Shown here: one piece after another, positions 1 through 9,025 of the stretch
Numbering within the stretch: the first letter of the stretch is position 1
Layout: each line of letters starts with the position of its first letter
DNA from: Ochromonas danica
Lineage: Eukaryota > Sar > Chrysophyceae > Chromulinales > Chromulinaceae
NCBI GenBank assembly: GCA_015146655.1
Contig: VKHL01000018.1
Coordinates: forward strand, 92,001 to 156,000
Length of the DNA: 64,000 nucleotides
Direction: 5' to 3'
Notes under the pieces: model-generated
Database searches by the model: none
What the model was told of the DNA's origin: nothing
What the model saw: the letters and a program-made list of their open reading frames with translations, nothing else
Position numbers and translations under genes: made by a program

Positions 1-199
1 TTATTCCTCACAATACTCGATACTCAGCTTCTAATAGAACAGGAGAAAGGGTTAGAGATAGGTTACAAAGGTTGTTTGTCAATATACACAAGAAAGGATA
101 TGTGATATGCTCATTAGTTAAGCGTATAAAATGGTTTGTAAGCACAGGGCAAGAGCCCTCATACAGCTCCAATAATTAAGCTAATCATCGCAATATCAC

Positions 200-660
200 T
201 CAGAGCTAGCTAGCCTAGAAGGAGGGGGAGGTGGGGCAGTAGAGGAGAGGAGGTGCTCATACAGGTCCCCATAGGGGAGTGTAATCAGAGTCACTCAAAA
301 TGAGCGGTCATACATCGTCAGGTGTTTGGTTGTTGTCATTGCACTTTCTCTCTCGCTCTCTTTCTCTGCTCCAACCCTCCTCTACACAATTTCAGACACA
401 ACATAGAAACAACAGCTTACTTACCCTTTGCGATGATCTCAATAGATCCCAACAGATCTCAGGTGATCCGTTGAATCTCACAGAGAGAATGCAGGCAAGC
501 ATGGAAGCATGCAAGCTTCAGTGTTAACTAGCTCATCAGCCCATGAGTGAAAGCAGGCCACTTCCTCCTTCAGGAGTTGACTTTGTTCGTGAGGGACCTC
601 ATCGTCATCGTCATCGTCATTTGTTTGTGGTTCTCACACCCACCACTGAGTCTTCCCACG
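200..660 (-). CDS. doubtful partial minus-strand gene (two candidate exons)
   Basis: Two open stretches on the minus strand look like exons, but I cannot find a start codon. The first, about 655 down to 530, follows a possible acceptor and reads a run of six Asp, then EVPHEQSQLLKEEVACF and HSWADEL, an acidic helical segment ending at a GT. The second, about 290 down to 210, reads LITLPYGDLYEHLLSS followed by a Pro-rich tail and a stop. The phases of the obvious splice sites do not fully agree, and no homology is recognised. It may be the 3' end of a gene whose first exon is too short to see, or not a gene at all. The AT-rich 660-770 stretch looks like a promoter or spacer. Confidence 0.2.
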
Positions 661-769
661 CAATGTAGTACTATACTATCACTAGTATAATCATTATTAA
701 AGAATAATGAAATTACGTAAATAAAGGAACAAGAATCGATGACAGATAATAATTGACATCATCATTATT

Positions 770-1645
770 ATGGTCTCTGGTTGCTTCAGGACCCTTCTCC
801 TCCTGCTCCCTGCAGTGTTAGTTGTCTTATTGTCTATTGGAGCCTTCTATTTCCACCATTCATGGACAACTGTCATCAATCTCCACACCATCCTCGACCT
901 CATACAGTCCTCTGAGCAATGGATGTCAGAGACTGTGACACAGACCTCAGGCTTGGTTGAAAATATGGTTATCCATATGGTTTTCGTTGGAAGCGATCGT
1001 TGGGTCGAGAAGGAGGTGCTGGCTGAGGGTGTGCTTGGTGTTGTGCTGACCTCCGCCCCCAGCGACGTCCCCGTCACACTCAATCTGCTGCACGCTGGAC
1101 AAGACAGCCTTCTTGATGACCCCTATGCAGAGAGATTGCTGAGAGGATCGAAGTGTGGTGGAAACTGCCTTGACATTGCGCTAGTCTTGCTGCCGCCCTC
1201 CGCTATTGCTCCTGCTTCAAAACCTAACGTTATTGCGGCGAATAGCAGTGAGGAAGCCAAGCAAAGACTAGCCGTTATCTTGCAAGAGGTCCCGCCTCTT
1301 ACTTCATCTCTTCGCAATCGTCTACATGTCTCTCTGACTCGTCTCGTCAACCAGCCAACCGCCTCTCTTGTCTTCTGGCTTGTCACTAACCAACGCCAAG
1401 TCATGCTGGACCGCCTATGGAGTCATCTTAATCAGTTAGTTGAGTCTATCAGTTTATTAGAGGATGAGTACTGGTTGAGGCTATCTCTTGAGATGGTTCA
1501 GGAGGCGGTGATTGAGGTGGAGGCAGTCTCAAGACAAAGAAGCCTGTCATCGCAGTGGCAGATTGCTTTTGTGCTCTATGGTCCATTTTGGGTCCCTATG
1601 GCTATCCCTCTGTTCAGACTCTTGCGGTCGACACAGATATCGTAG
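770..1645 (+). CDS. PIG-S-like GPI transamidase subunit, short form
   Basis: This single exon encodes 291 residues. It has an N-terminal membrane anchor (about residues 7-28, rich in Leu and Val), a lumenal-type middle and a C-terminal hydrophobic segment (about 265-285, with FVLYGPFWVPMAIPLF). That layout, the Pro-rich last membrane segment, and the helical stretch before it (QLVESISLLEDEYW, then EAVIEVEAVSRQR) resemble the end of PIG-S. PIG-S is a subunit of the ER complex that attaches GPI anchors to proteins. Known PIG-S proteins are about 500-560 residues, so the central lumenal domain appears to be missing here. The start is the first in-frame ATG after an AT-rich spacer. The assignment rests on recalled patterns and is tentative; an unrelated two-pass ER protein is the alternative. 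Confidence 0.4.
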   Translation: MVSGCFRTLLLLLPAVLVVLLSIGAFYFHHSWTTVINLHTILDLIQSSEQWMSETVTQTSGLVENMVIHMVFVGSDRWVEKEVLAEGVLGVVLTSAPSDVPVTLNLLHAGQDSLLDDPYAERLLRGSKCGGNCLDIALVLLPPSAIAPASKPNVIAANSSEEAKQRLAVILQEVPPLTSSLRNRLHVSLTRLVNQPTASLVFWLVTNQRQVMLDRLWSHLNQLVESISLLEDEYWLRLSLEMVQEAVIEVEAVSRQRSLSSQWQIAFVLYGPFWVPMAIPLFRLLRSTQIS

Positions 1646-2196
1646 TGTGTTTATGTGTAGATGTTGTTTAATAGTTGAAACCTGTGTAAATATGTAAATA
1701 GTGACGATTGTTTGCTTATTGCTCCACCATATTACCTGCTGCACTCAGAGTAAATGAATAAGTTGGAGTCAATTTCTTATTCCGTATTGATTGCTGCCAT
1801 TGCTTAGCTTGGGAGTGTGCAATTGATTCTAGTCTAGCTGTGGAACTACATATCTATATGACTGAATAGACACAAGTTAGCTGAAGAGCAGGTTAGCTAT
1901 CAAAAGGTGGGCTAATCAAAACTAAACGACCAGTGCAAAAAGCAGAGCAGAATGTGGTTCAACACCTGGTGTGGTGGAAGGTGGAAGTGGCGAAACGCGC
2001 TGGAAGGTGAAGTTAAAGGCGTCAAAAGTCTAACGGCTGGCTGGGTGCCAGCGCAGCAGAGAGAGAGGATGTTCAGGAGAAGTTCCGGCGGCCGTTCTCT
2101 GTTCTGTGTGTTGAAGAAGCTGACTGCTCGCCATGCGCATGATGTACTTTCAGCTCTAGCAGAGCTTCCGGCTGTTCGCTTTCTTCATTCCAAACC

Positions 2197-3399
2197 ATGA
2201 TCCGACCCATCATCTCTGCAGCCACTGACTATCGCGCGGCAGCGCAGAGCATTCTTCCACCCTTTCTCTTCCACTATATGGATGGCGGTGCCTATGCGGA
2301 ACACACACTGCGCCGCAATGTCGAGGATTTGTCAAATGTTGCGCTGCGTCAGCGAGTGTTAAAGAACGTGTCTGATCTAAGTCTCGAAACGACTCTTTTC
2401 AAGGAGAAGCTCTCCATGCCTGTAGTCTTGGGGCCTGTGGGTCTGTGTGGCATGTATGCTCGAAGAGGAGAAGTGCAAGCTGCGGGTGCCGCTGATGCTA
2501 AAGGCATTCCTTACACACTGTCAACAGTGTCAGTATGCCCTATTGAAGAGGTGGCTCCTACTTTGAAGCGTCCCATGTGGTTCCAACTCTATGTTCTTCG
2601 AGATCGAGGGTTTATGCGCAATGCTCTAGAGCGTGCCAAAGCTGCTGGCTGCTCAACGCTGGTGTTCACTGTTGATATGCCCATTCCTGGAGCCCGTTAT
2701 CGTGATGCGCATTCTGGTATGAGCGGTCCATATGCCAAGCTTCGTCAATATTATCAGGCTGTGATGCATCCTCAATGGGCACTGGACGTTGGCGTGTTTG
2801 GACGACCTCATGACTTAGGAAATGTCTCCAAATATCTTGGTAAGCCAACGGCACTGGAGGATTACATTGGCTGGTTGGCCAAGAACTTCGACCCGTCTAT
2901 TTCATGGAAAGATTTGGAGTGGATTCGAGAGTTTTGGGAAGGTCCCATGGTGATCAAAGGCATTCTTGATCCGGAAGATGCTCGTGATGCAGTGCGATTT
3001 GGTGCAGATGGTATCGTGGTCTCGAATCATGGTGGTCGACAGCTCGATGGAGTGATTTCGACTGCTAAGGCACTTCCAGTCATCGCTGATGCCGTCAAAG
3101 GCGACATCACCATTTTGGCAGATAGTGGCGTGCGCAATGGGTTGGATGTTGTGCGAATGCTTGCACTTGGTGCGGATTCTGTGCTGCTTGGTCGTGCGTA
3201 TCTATATGCCCTTTCTACTGGTGGTCGGGAGGGTGTGGCCAACCTGCTCGATCTCATCGATAAGGAAATGAGAGTGGCCATGACTCTGACTGGAGCCAAG
3301 ACCATCAAGGAAATTAATAGAGAATCACTGGTGCGCGAGCTGAACTATCTAGCCGCGGCATCAGCGTCTACTCCCCCTGCTGTTAACAGCAATGTTTAA
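2197..3399 (+). CDS. lldD: FMN-dependent L-lactate dehydrogenase of bacterial LldD type
   Basis: This intronless gene encodes 400 residues that match remembered E. coli LldD almost end to end, for example [40 protein letters not shown] and [19 protein letters not shown]. LldD oxidises L-lactate to pyruvate with FMN and passes electrons to the respiratory chain. The FMN and substrate residues are present, including the active-site His and Arg in [10 protein letters not shown] (about residue 278) and the MDGGAY segment near the N terminus. Eukaryotic glycolate and lactate oxidases of the same superfamily are shorter and far less similar, so a bacterial origin is likely. The start at 2197 fits the bacterial N terminus. 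An upstream reading of 82 codons (1952-2200) ends by ATGA overlap and could hold a targeting exon (see findings). Confidence 0.93.
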   Translation: MIRPIISAATDYRAAAQSILPPFLFHYMDGGAYAEHTLRRNVEDLSNVALRQRVLKNVSDLSLETTLFKEKLSMPVVLGPVGLCGMYARRGEVQAAGAADAKGIPYTLSTVSVCPIEEVAPTLKRPMWFQLYVLRDRGFMRNALERAKAAGCSTLVFTVDMPIPGARYRDAHSGMSGPYAKLRQYYQAVMHPQWALDVGVFGRPHDLGNVSKYLGKPTALEDYIGWLAKNFDPSISWKDLEWIREFWEGPMVIKGILDPEDARDAVRFGADGIVVSNHGGRQLDGVISTAKALPVIADAVKGDITILADSGVRNGLDVVRMLALGADSVLLGRAYLYALSTGGREGVANLLDLIDKEMRVAMTLTGAKTIKEINRESLVRELNYLAAASASTPPAVNSNV

Positions 3400-3553
3400 G
3401 TTTTTTGTTCGTTTGTAATAATGAATGAATAGTTTTTGTAATCTTGTTGTCGGGTACTCCGCCGCATCGCAATAATAACTTGCGCTTCATTCCAAACCAT
3501 TGATTTGATCTGATTTCATCGTTAGACTATTCTCTCTGTCAGTGAAGAACAAG

Positions 3554-4606
3554 ATGACAAGATATAAGATTGGTGTGCAGTATATTGGCAGTCGCTACTC
3601 AGGCTTTGCCTTCAACAACAGCTCTCGCCAGCCAACCATCATGTCCACCATGGAAGTCGCCTTGCAGGACTTCTGCAAAACTAAAGCCACCTATTCCAAC
3701 TTTCTCTCTGGGTCCAGGACAGATGCTGGCGTGCATGCTCTGCGCAATGTTTGTCAAGTTGACATCTGCAAGTCTGTTCGCAGTGAGTTAACCTCTGTTG
3801 GGGTTAGTGAAGGAGTTGTTGTTGGAGAGATGATCGCTTACGATCCTGAAGCTCTCAAGAAAGGACTCAACTACTACCTCAACAACAGGTCATCCATCTA
3901 TATCACTGACGTCAGCGTGGCTTCGCCCACTTTCAGTGCTCGTGCAGATGCACAGGGGAGGACGTACATGTACCGCATCCTCAACCACCACTACATCACT
4001 CGACACCCCAGACCTGGCAGCTTGATGAACAGCACCTCCTGCTGGTCACTTTTCCATCAAAATCGAGCGTGGACTATCGATAAGAGATTAGATGTGACCA
4101 AGATGGTCGAAGCTTCTCAGTTCCTCCTGGGAGAGCAAGACTTTGCTTCCTTTCGAAACATTGGCTGTCAGTCCAAGTCCACCATTCGACATTTGAAGAG
4201 TATCGACATTTACTATAACAAGCATCTCATAACACCGAATAGCTTGCATAATGCGGGATGCTTTGATCCATCAAGGACGAGCACGCAAGGTGCTCCTGAG
4301 TATCTCTCCCTGTTGGTAAGACATCATCTTCGCCTTCTCTTTCAAAGATATGATTGCTGATCATATCACATTCTGTCTCTGCGATTTTGATAGGAAGAAG
4401 GAGTGGAGGAGATCAGTCTGGTCTTCACCGCGGATTCCTTCTTGCAGCGCATGGTGCGCAACATGGTGGGAGTGTTGGTGCGTGTAGGCACTGGACGTCT
4501 ACAGCCTGCAGACATGCCCGCGTTACTCGCATTGCGCGATCGCACTAAGGTGAAGGTGGATCCTGCCCCACCACAAGGCCTGTATTTGGTCGATGTTTAT
4601 TACTGA
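3554..4606 (+). CDS. tRNA pseudouridine synthase, TruA / PUSL1 family
   Basis: The gene has two exons, 3554-4315 and 4394-4606, joined in phase 0 across a 78-nt intron (gtaag...tag), giving 324 residues. It belongs to the TruA family, which converts uridine to pseudouridine in the tRNA anticodon arm region. The family signature with the catalytic Asp is clear in GSRTDAGVHAL (about residue 57-67). The C-terminal exon carries the conserved SLVFTADSFLQRMVRNMVG block. An in-frame GTG lies at 3542, but the ATG at 3554 gives MTRYKIGVQYIGSRYSG, the expected start of the fold. The length and lack of extra domains suggest the PUSL1 type. No targeting sequence is obvious. It ends only 53 bp from the convergent ADCK2-type gene. 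Confidence 0.88.
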
Positions 4607-4659
4607 TATCTTTAGCACCTTGCAGAAGAACATACAAGACAGAGAATGAACGACAGCTT

Positions 4660-6498
4660 TTATTTCAGCATTTCTACATATTCCAAAGCAGCGCACACAT
4701 CCCACAACTCGGGATCAAGTTTTCGAACAATACCCTCAGCCACACCCAAGGCAATAAGAAGACGAACGAAGTGGGCATCCGCCTTGACATTATGCCGGTG
4801 GCAGAGCTGAAGTGTCTGGCCTGCAACATGCGCCAGATCAACCTTACCAATGTGCAATCTGCTTTCCGTCACTTCCTGGACCACCTTCTTAACGCCTGAC
4901 GTGAAACCTGCAGCATCGATCACTCGTTCTGGGGTGCGAGACTTCTCGATCAGCAATCGCGCGGCTTTCTCTCCGTCATTCAGAGCGATAGCATGAGAGA
5001 GCTCAACCATATTATTCTGGTCCTCTTCCGTCAACTCCACGGTGAGCCCTGCATCGAGGAAGCAGAGATGAGGAGTCACGGGGGGTGAGGCCGAGGCAGG
5101 AGAAGCGCGGCTCTTGCTGCCAATATCTTTCAACTTCCCCATCAAACCACCGCCTCGGCTCTTCTTGCCTTCCTCGTCGAATTCCTCAAAGGAGCTGTCC
5201 AACAAATCCTTTCCTTTCCCCTTGCCCAGTCCATAGCACAGAATGTTGCCTGGATGAAGATCAGCGTGTACGAATGAGTCCAAGAAGGTCATCTGAAAGA
5301 TAGCTTGCAGGGCGAGCTTAGCTAAGATGCGCTTATCCTCTTCCGAGCTGCTTTCCACAAAGTCTCGCAGCATTGGACCACTTTCCAGCCCTTCCACCAG
5401 AACCTTTGGTCCGACCAACCCGGGGATTGGCTCAGGAAATGTAATTTCAGCTTTCTTGTTAGTCTTGTCATTAAAGAAGTTTTGACGGAAGCGATGCAAA
5501 TTTCGAGCTTCTTCCTGCATATCCAACTGCTTGAGAAGACCTTCTTGGAACTGTTCGATGCTGTCTCCTAAGGCAAGGTTATTCAGACGAGGCAACACCA
5601 ACTCTAATGTCCTGATTGCCATCAGTATAAGGCTAAGATCTGCTTTAATGCTCTCTTCCACTTCTGGACGAATCAGCTTGATGGCCACGGCTCTCTTGCT
5701 GGCAGCAGTTGGGGAGAGGGAGAGGCGCAACTCTCCCCGCAGCACCTGAGCCACCGCACCCTCTCCCAGCACTATAGGCCTGCCCTCAGAGTCCACATCC
5801 ACAGACAGCTCCTCACTCCAATTAGATCCCAAATTCTCACTCAAGACGGCTCGGACCGCTTCGAGAGAGAGGGGCCGGGAGCATTCATACGATTGCAGCG
5901 CCTGCAGACGACGACAAAGATCTGCGGGGAAGAGGTCAGGTCGCGTGGACAGCCACTGAGCGAACTTGACCCCGCAAGGACCTCCACTGCGAATGCAGCT
6001 CACCAGCAAGGTCCACCAGTGCTCTCGCAGGGATGCTGAGGGCAAAAGGAGGGCAGGGCTGCTGATCAGTGCGGGGCTGTAGTTGAAGAGGAGGTGCACA
6101 CAACGAGAGAACAGCTGAAACAACCACCGCAGCTTCTCCATCAATCTCTCCCACAGAGTCTGGCTCTTCTTCTTCTCTTTCTCGATGAGAGAGGCAGCCA
6201 GACCACGTGCTATCCCTCCTCCTCCTCCTCCTCCTTCATCCTCCAGATCCACTGGTAGAGAGACCTGACAGAAAGCCATGTTGTCTCTCAGCTGCCACAG
6301 CAAGATACCAGCAGATAAAGGAATGATTTTCTTCATTTTCTGAAGGCTCTGACTGGTTCTCTGGAGAATATGTCCATGACGTGACGCAAAGGAAGAGGAA
6401 GAGAGATTGGGTTGAATCGGAAGCTGTCGAGCTGAAGAAGAGAATGTCTTTCGGATAAAAGGTTGCCTCCTACCCAGAGTAGATAGTTTGGAGATCAT
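4660..6498 (-). CDS. ADCK2: ADCK2-type ABC1/UbiB atypical protein kinase, mitochondrial
   Basis: A single exon encodes 612 residues. The N terminus (MISKLSTLGRRQPFIRKTFS) is basic and Ser-rich like a mitochondrial presequence. The UbiB-family core follows: GVKFAQWLSTRPDLFP in place of the usual KxGQ block, a nucleotide loop in LGEGAVAQVLRGEL, the Lys of VAIKLIRPEV, the catalytic loop HADLHPGN (about residue 415) and LDAGLTVELT as the metal-binding DFG equivalent. ABC1 kinases support coenzyme Q metabolism in the inner mitochondrial membrane, and ADCK2 is the member with this divergent KxGQ region. Two low-complexity inserts are present: a Gly-rich stretch near residue 90 and a Lys/Ser-rich stretch around 440-480. 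It is divergent with the EF-hand-like gene at 6734. Confidence 0.88.
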   Translation of the reverse strand: MISKLSTLGRRQPFIRKTFSSSARQLPIQPNLSSSSFASRHGHILQRTSQSLQKMKKIIPLSAGILLWQLRDNMAFCQVSLPVDLEDEGGGGGGGIARGLAASLIEKEKKKSQTLWERLMEKLRWLFQLFSRCVHLLFNYSPALISSPALLLPSASLREHWWTLLVSCIRSGGPCGVKFAQWLSTRPDLFPADLCRRLQALQSYECSRPLSLEAVRAVLSENLGSNWSEELSVDVDSEGRPIVLGEGAVAQVLRGELRLSLSPTAASKRAVAIKLIRPEVEESIKADLSLILMAIRTLELVLPRLNNLALGDSIEQFQEGLLKQLDMQEEARNLHRFRQNFFNDKTNKKAEITFPEPIPGLVGPKVLVEGLESGPMLRDFVESSSEEDKRILAKLALQAIFQMTFLDSFVHADLHPGNILCYGLGKGKGKDLLDSSFEEFDEEGKKSRGGGLMGKLKDIGSKSRASPASASPPVTPHLCFLDAGLTVELTEEDQNNMVELSHAIALNDGEKAARLLIEKSRTPERVIDAAGFTSGVKKVVQEVTESRLHIGKVDLAHVAGQTLQLCHRHNVKADAHFVRLLIALGVAEGIVRKLDPELWDVCAALEYVEMLK

Positions 6499-6733
6499 GG
6501 ATGAGATTCCTGGTCAGCCTTGGCAACTGCAATCGAATGATTCCTCAACAGAGAGAGCATGGCACAGCACATGTTAACTTAACCACCTGTTAACTTAACT
6601 CGTCATTGAAGAGGAACAAACCCTAGGTTTAGAAAAGACTAGGTTATTAAATAATTAGTTTAGCGAAAGGCTACTTTTGACCTCTTGTAACGGCAGTCTG
6701 GTCTAATAAGACTGTGTATTGATGGAATGAGAG

Positions 6734-7657
6734 ATGGAGGATACAAGATCAACTGATCGATTTCGTTTTCATATTGATGATTTAATAGATTTTGTTTTCC
6801 CTGTAGAGTTACAACATCCTCTAGCAGCCTCTCGGCTGATCATCTTTGGCCTCTATGGCCCTCTAGACGAGGCGAAGAGGCTGCGCTCTGGCAGACAAGG
6901 CCAACACGTCCTCGCGGAGTATGAGCTTGAGACCATGTCCATCCAGATCGAGAGAGAGGATATCTTGCAAGTCTATCTGCATCGTTCTCGTGACATGGGG
7001 CTGTTGAATGGCGCTGAGCAGGACATGATGATCAGCCAGGCAGATGCACGGCTCAAACAAGAGAAAGGCAAGGCCATGCTGCCAAGGATAAGCAAAGAGG
7101 ACGTGCGACAGCTACTAGGACATCTTCCTCGAGACGAGGACGGTCGCATTAGCTTCCATGAGGCTCAGAAGGCCATCGACGACTTCCGACGAAATCGCAT
7201 CCAGCAGTTCAAATTGGTCTATCCGAAGCTAACCTCCAGCAACAGCAAGAAGCTGACTGCCGAGCCAGTGGATGCCACCGATAAGCCGATGAACTCTTCA
7301 TCTAAAGGGCACGGGCTGGGGCGGACAGTGTCTGCCTCTGTGGCTCCGCTGACAATGTTCCAGAAGATGCGCGGATTGGGTCCCGCTGACCTCATCGAGC
7401 AGACCACCAAGCGACTGGGCAAGCATGGCTTCAAGATCACCTCGATTGATGAGCCTTCCAATGAAACAATGGCGAGTAACGTGCGTCTGCTGAGAGAGAT
7501 TCCGCCGCACTTCCCTGAGCCTGTAGCAGCAGGAGGAGGTGATGGTCGCAAGACAGGATGGAATGAGACTTGCGCTCTGCGGGGAGCTGGACTGGGAGGT
7601 CTTGTCAAGACAACGGGAGGCTCTACGACATGGCGACGTAAGTACACTTCTTATTGA
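6734..7657 (+). CDS. EF-hand-like protein of unknown function
   Basis: The open reading frame from ATG 6734 gives 307 residues. One degenerate EF-hand loop is visible around residues 133-146 (PRDEDGRISFHEAQKAI), with Asp, Asp, Gly, Ile and Glu in the right places but no acidic residue at position 1. The rest is charged and helical. Near the C terminus ETCALRGAGLGGLVKTTGG resembles short conserved motifs of flagellar proteins, but I do not recognise a family. A perfect donor, gtaagt, lies at 7638 inside the last codons. If it is used, the acceptor at 7747 leads to ten Phe codons from a TTC repeat and a stop at 7785; otherwise translation ends at 7657. Which end is real cannot be told from sequence. 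Confidence 0.6.
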   Translation: MEDTRSTDRFRFHIDDLIDFVFPVELQHPLAASRLIIFGLYGPLDEAKRLRSGRQGQHVLAEYELETMSIQIEREDILQVYLHRSRDMGLLNGAEQDMMISQADARLKQEKGKAMLPRISKEDVRQLLGHLPRDEDGRISFHEAQKAIDDFRRNRIQQFKLVYPKLTSSNSKKLTAEPVDATDKPMNSSSKGHGLGRTVSASVAPLTMFQKMRGLGPADLIEQTTKRLGKHGFKITSIDEPSNETMASNVRLLREIPPHFPEPVAAGGGDGRKTGWNETCALRGAGLGGLVKTTGGSTTWRRKYTSY

Positions 7658-7749
7658 AGTGTTAAATAGCTGTGCACCACTCCATCAATCAATCTCTCTG
7701 TAACATACTGTGAAGACTAAATACCATACATTTTAACTGAATCAAAGGA

Positions 7750-7785
7750 GGCTTCTTCTTCTTCTTCTTCTTCTTCTTCTTCTGA
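7750..7785 (+). repeat. (TTC)n microsatellite
   Basis: A perfect run of about ten TTC units lies between the convergent genes ending at 7657 and 7880. It may be the last coding exon of the plus-strand gene (poly-Phe tail) or simply 3' untranslated sequence. Confidence 0.9.
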
Positions 7786-7879
7786 TGGCCTACAATCGGT
7801 GCACAAAGAATTGTTAAAGTGCAGGGCAGTTTGTTGTTAAGAGATTAGGCCAAACATCATTATCAACTCTGTAGAGACC

Positions 7880-8761
7880 TTATTCCGCCTGATCAACATC
7901 GCTTGAATCATTTGGTGGGGCAGACATTGTGCTGGTTGATGGTGTTATAGGAAGGTTGGAAGTAGGAAGTTCAGATGGGGTTTGAGTAACAGAGGGAGAA
8001 GGGCGATCTACAGGTGTTGAGGCAGCAGTAGCAGTAGCAGCAGTAGCTGGAGAGGGAGGCGCAATGGGTGTAGAGGCCATAGAAGGGGAAGGTGGTTGGC
8101 CAGCAAGCGAGGGTGTGGCAGGTCGTGCGGGAGGTGGTGTGAGAGAGACTTGCCCCATAGCAGTCGCCAGAGAGGCACCCCTCAAGACAGCAGGCACAGC
8201 ACCCACCTCCACATTAGGCGTCCTCGCTGAACTAGGCGCAAGGGGCGGCTTGGTAGCAGATAGAGAAGCAAGTGAGTGGCGTGAGTAGTTGGAAGCACTC
8301 CTCGAGGAGGTGGAGGCTCGTTGGAAAGGTCGAAACTCAGCTCCACGCTCATCTGACGACGAGTCTGCCCATTTCGAAAGCTTCAGTAGCCTTCGGTTGA
8401 TTCTTCCTTTCAGTTTGGCTGACAAGATAAAGATGTGTGAGTGTGTGTGTGGGAGGGGGACAGGGGGACAGGATGGCTCACTCACCAATGTGTTTCTCCA
8501 CCACACGATGAGGATCAGACTCAGCATAGCCTGGTAAGTGGATAATTTCCTGTACAGCGGTCACTTGGTCATTCATCAGCTAAGAGCAAATCATCATGAG
8601 GAGGCAGCACTTACTAAGAGCTGAGAGATCTTGGCAATGGTGCGAGAGTTCTTGTCTGCTATTCGAAGAGCCTCCTGGTATTTCAGTGTAGGAGCTCTAC
8701 GAGCATTTCCATCACTACCTGAAGCAGCTGAATAGGCTCGACTAGTATTTCTCTTCCCCAT
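7880..8761 (-). CDS. unknown protein: helical N terminus, Ala/Pro/Ser/Thr-rich tail
   Basis: Three exons (8615-8761, 8486-8579, 7880-8418) join in frame to encode 259 residues. The first intron is only 35 nt (8580-8614). The first about 100 residues are helical and charged, including KYQEALRIADKNSRTIAKIS and a basic run KGRINRRLLKLSKW. The remaining about 150 are low-complexity Pro, Ser, Thr and Ala and are probably disordered. I do not recognise the family. The start is the only ATG that opens the first exon. The gene shares a 264-bp divergent promoter with AP-1 mu. Confidence 0.65.
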
Positions 8762-8800
8762 AACCTTATTAATAGTAAGTCACTTTGAATTCCTTTAGCC

Positions 8801-8924
8801 TTCTGGTTTGGCTGTTTGGAGATCTGCAGGGAAGTTAAGAGCTTCTGGCTTGGCTGTTTGGAGATCTGCAGGGAAGTTAAGAGCTTCTGGCTTGGCTGTT
8901 TGGAGATCTGCAGGGAAGTTAAGC
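8801..8924. repeat. three 42-bp tandem repeats in a divergent promoter
   Basis: Copies begin at 8801, 8843 and 8885. The unit begins ttctggcttggctgtttgga, and the third copy is cut short. The repeats fill almost half of the spacer between the minus-strand gene starting at 8761 and AP-1 mu starting at 9026. The 42-bp length keeps a 14-residue reading open on the minus strand, but there is no sign that it is translated. Confidence 0.9.
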
Positions 8925-9025
8925 TGCTGGGGTGAGATCCAGCAAGGCGAGTAGGAAAGAAAGGCAAAGGCAAACCTGTTCCTCGCCTTTTGCTCCCCAG
9001 CTCTCCTAGATTCATAGGTTGAAAA

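Noticed and set aside
300-527. 75-residue plus-strand reading
   Set aside because: Low-complexity Ser/Leu start, no homology, and overlaps the region where minus-strand candidate exons look better.
8801-8924. CRISPR-like array
   Set aside because: Copies are directly adjacent with no unique spacers and the host is a eukaryote.
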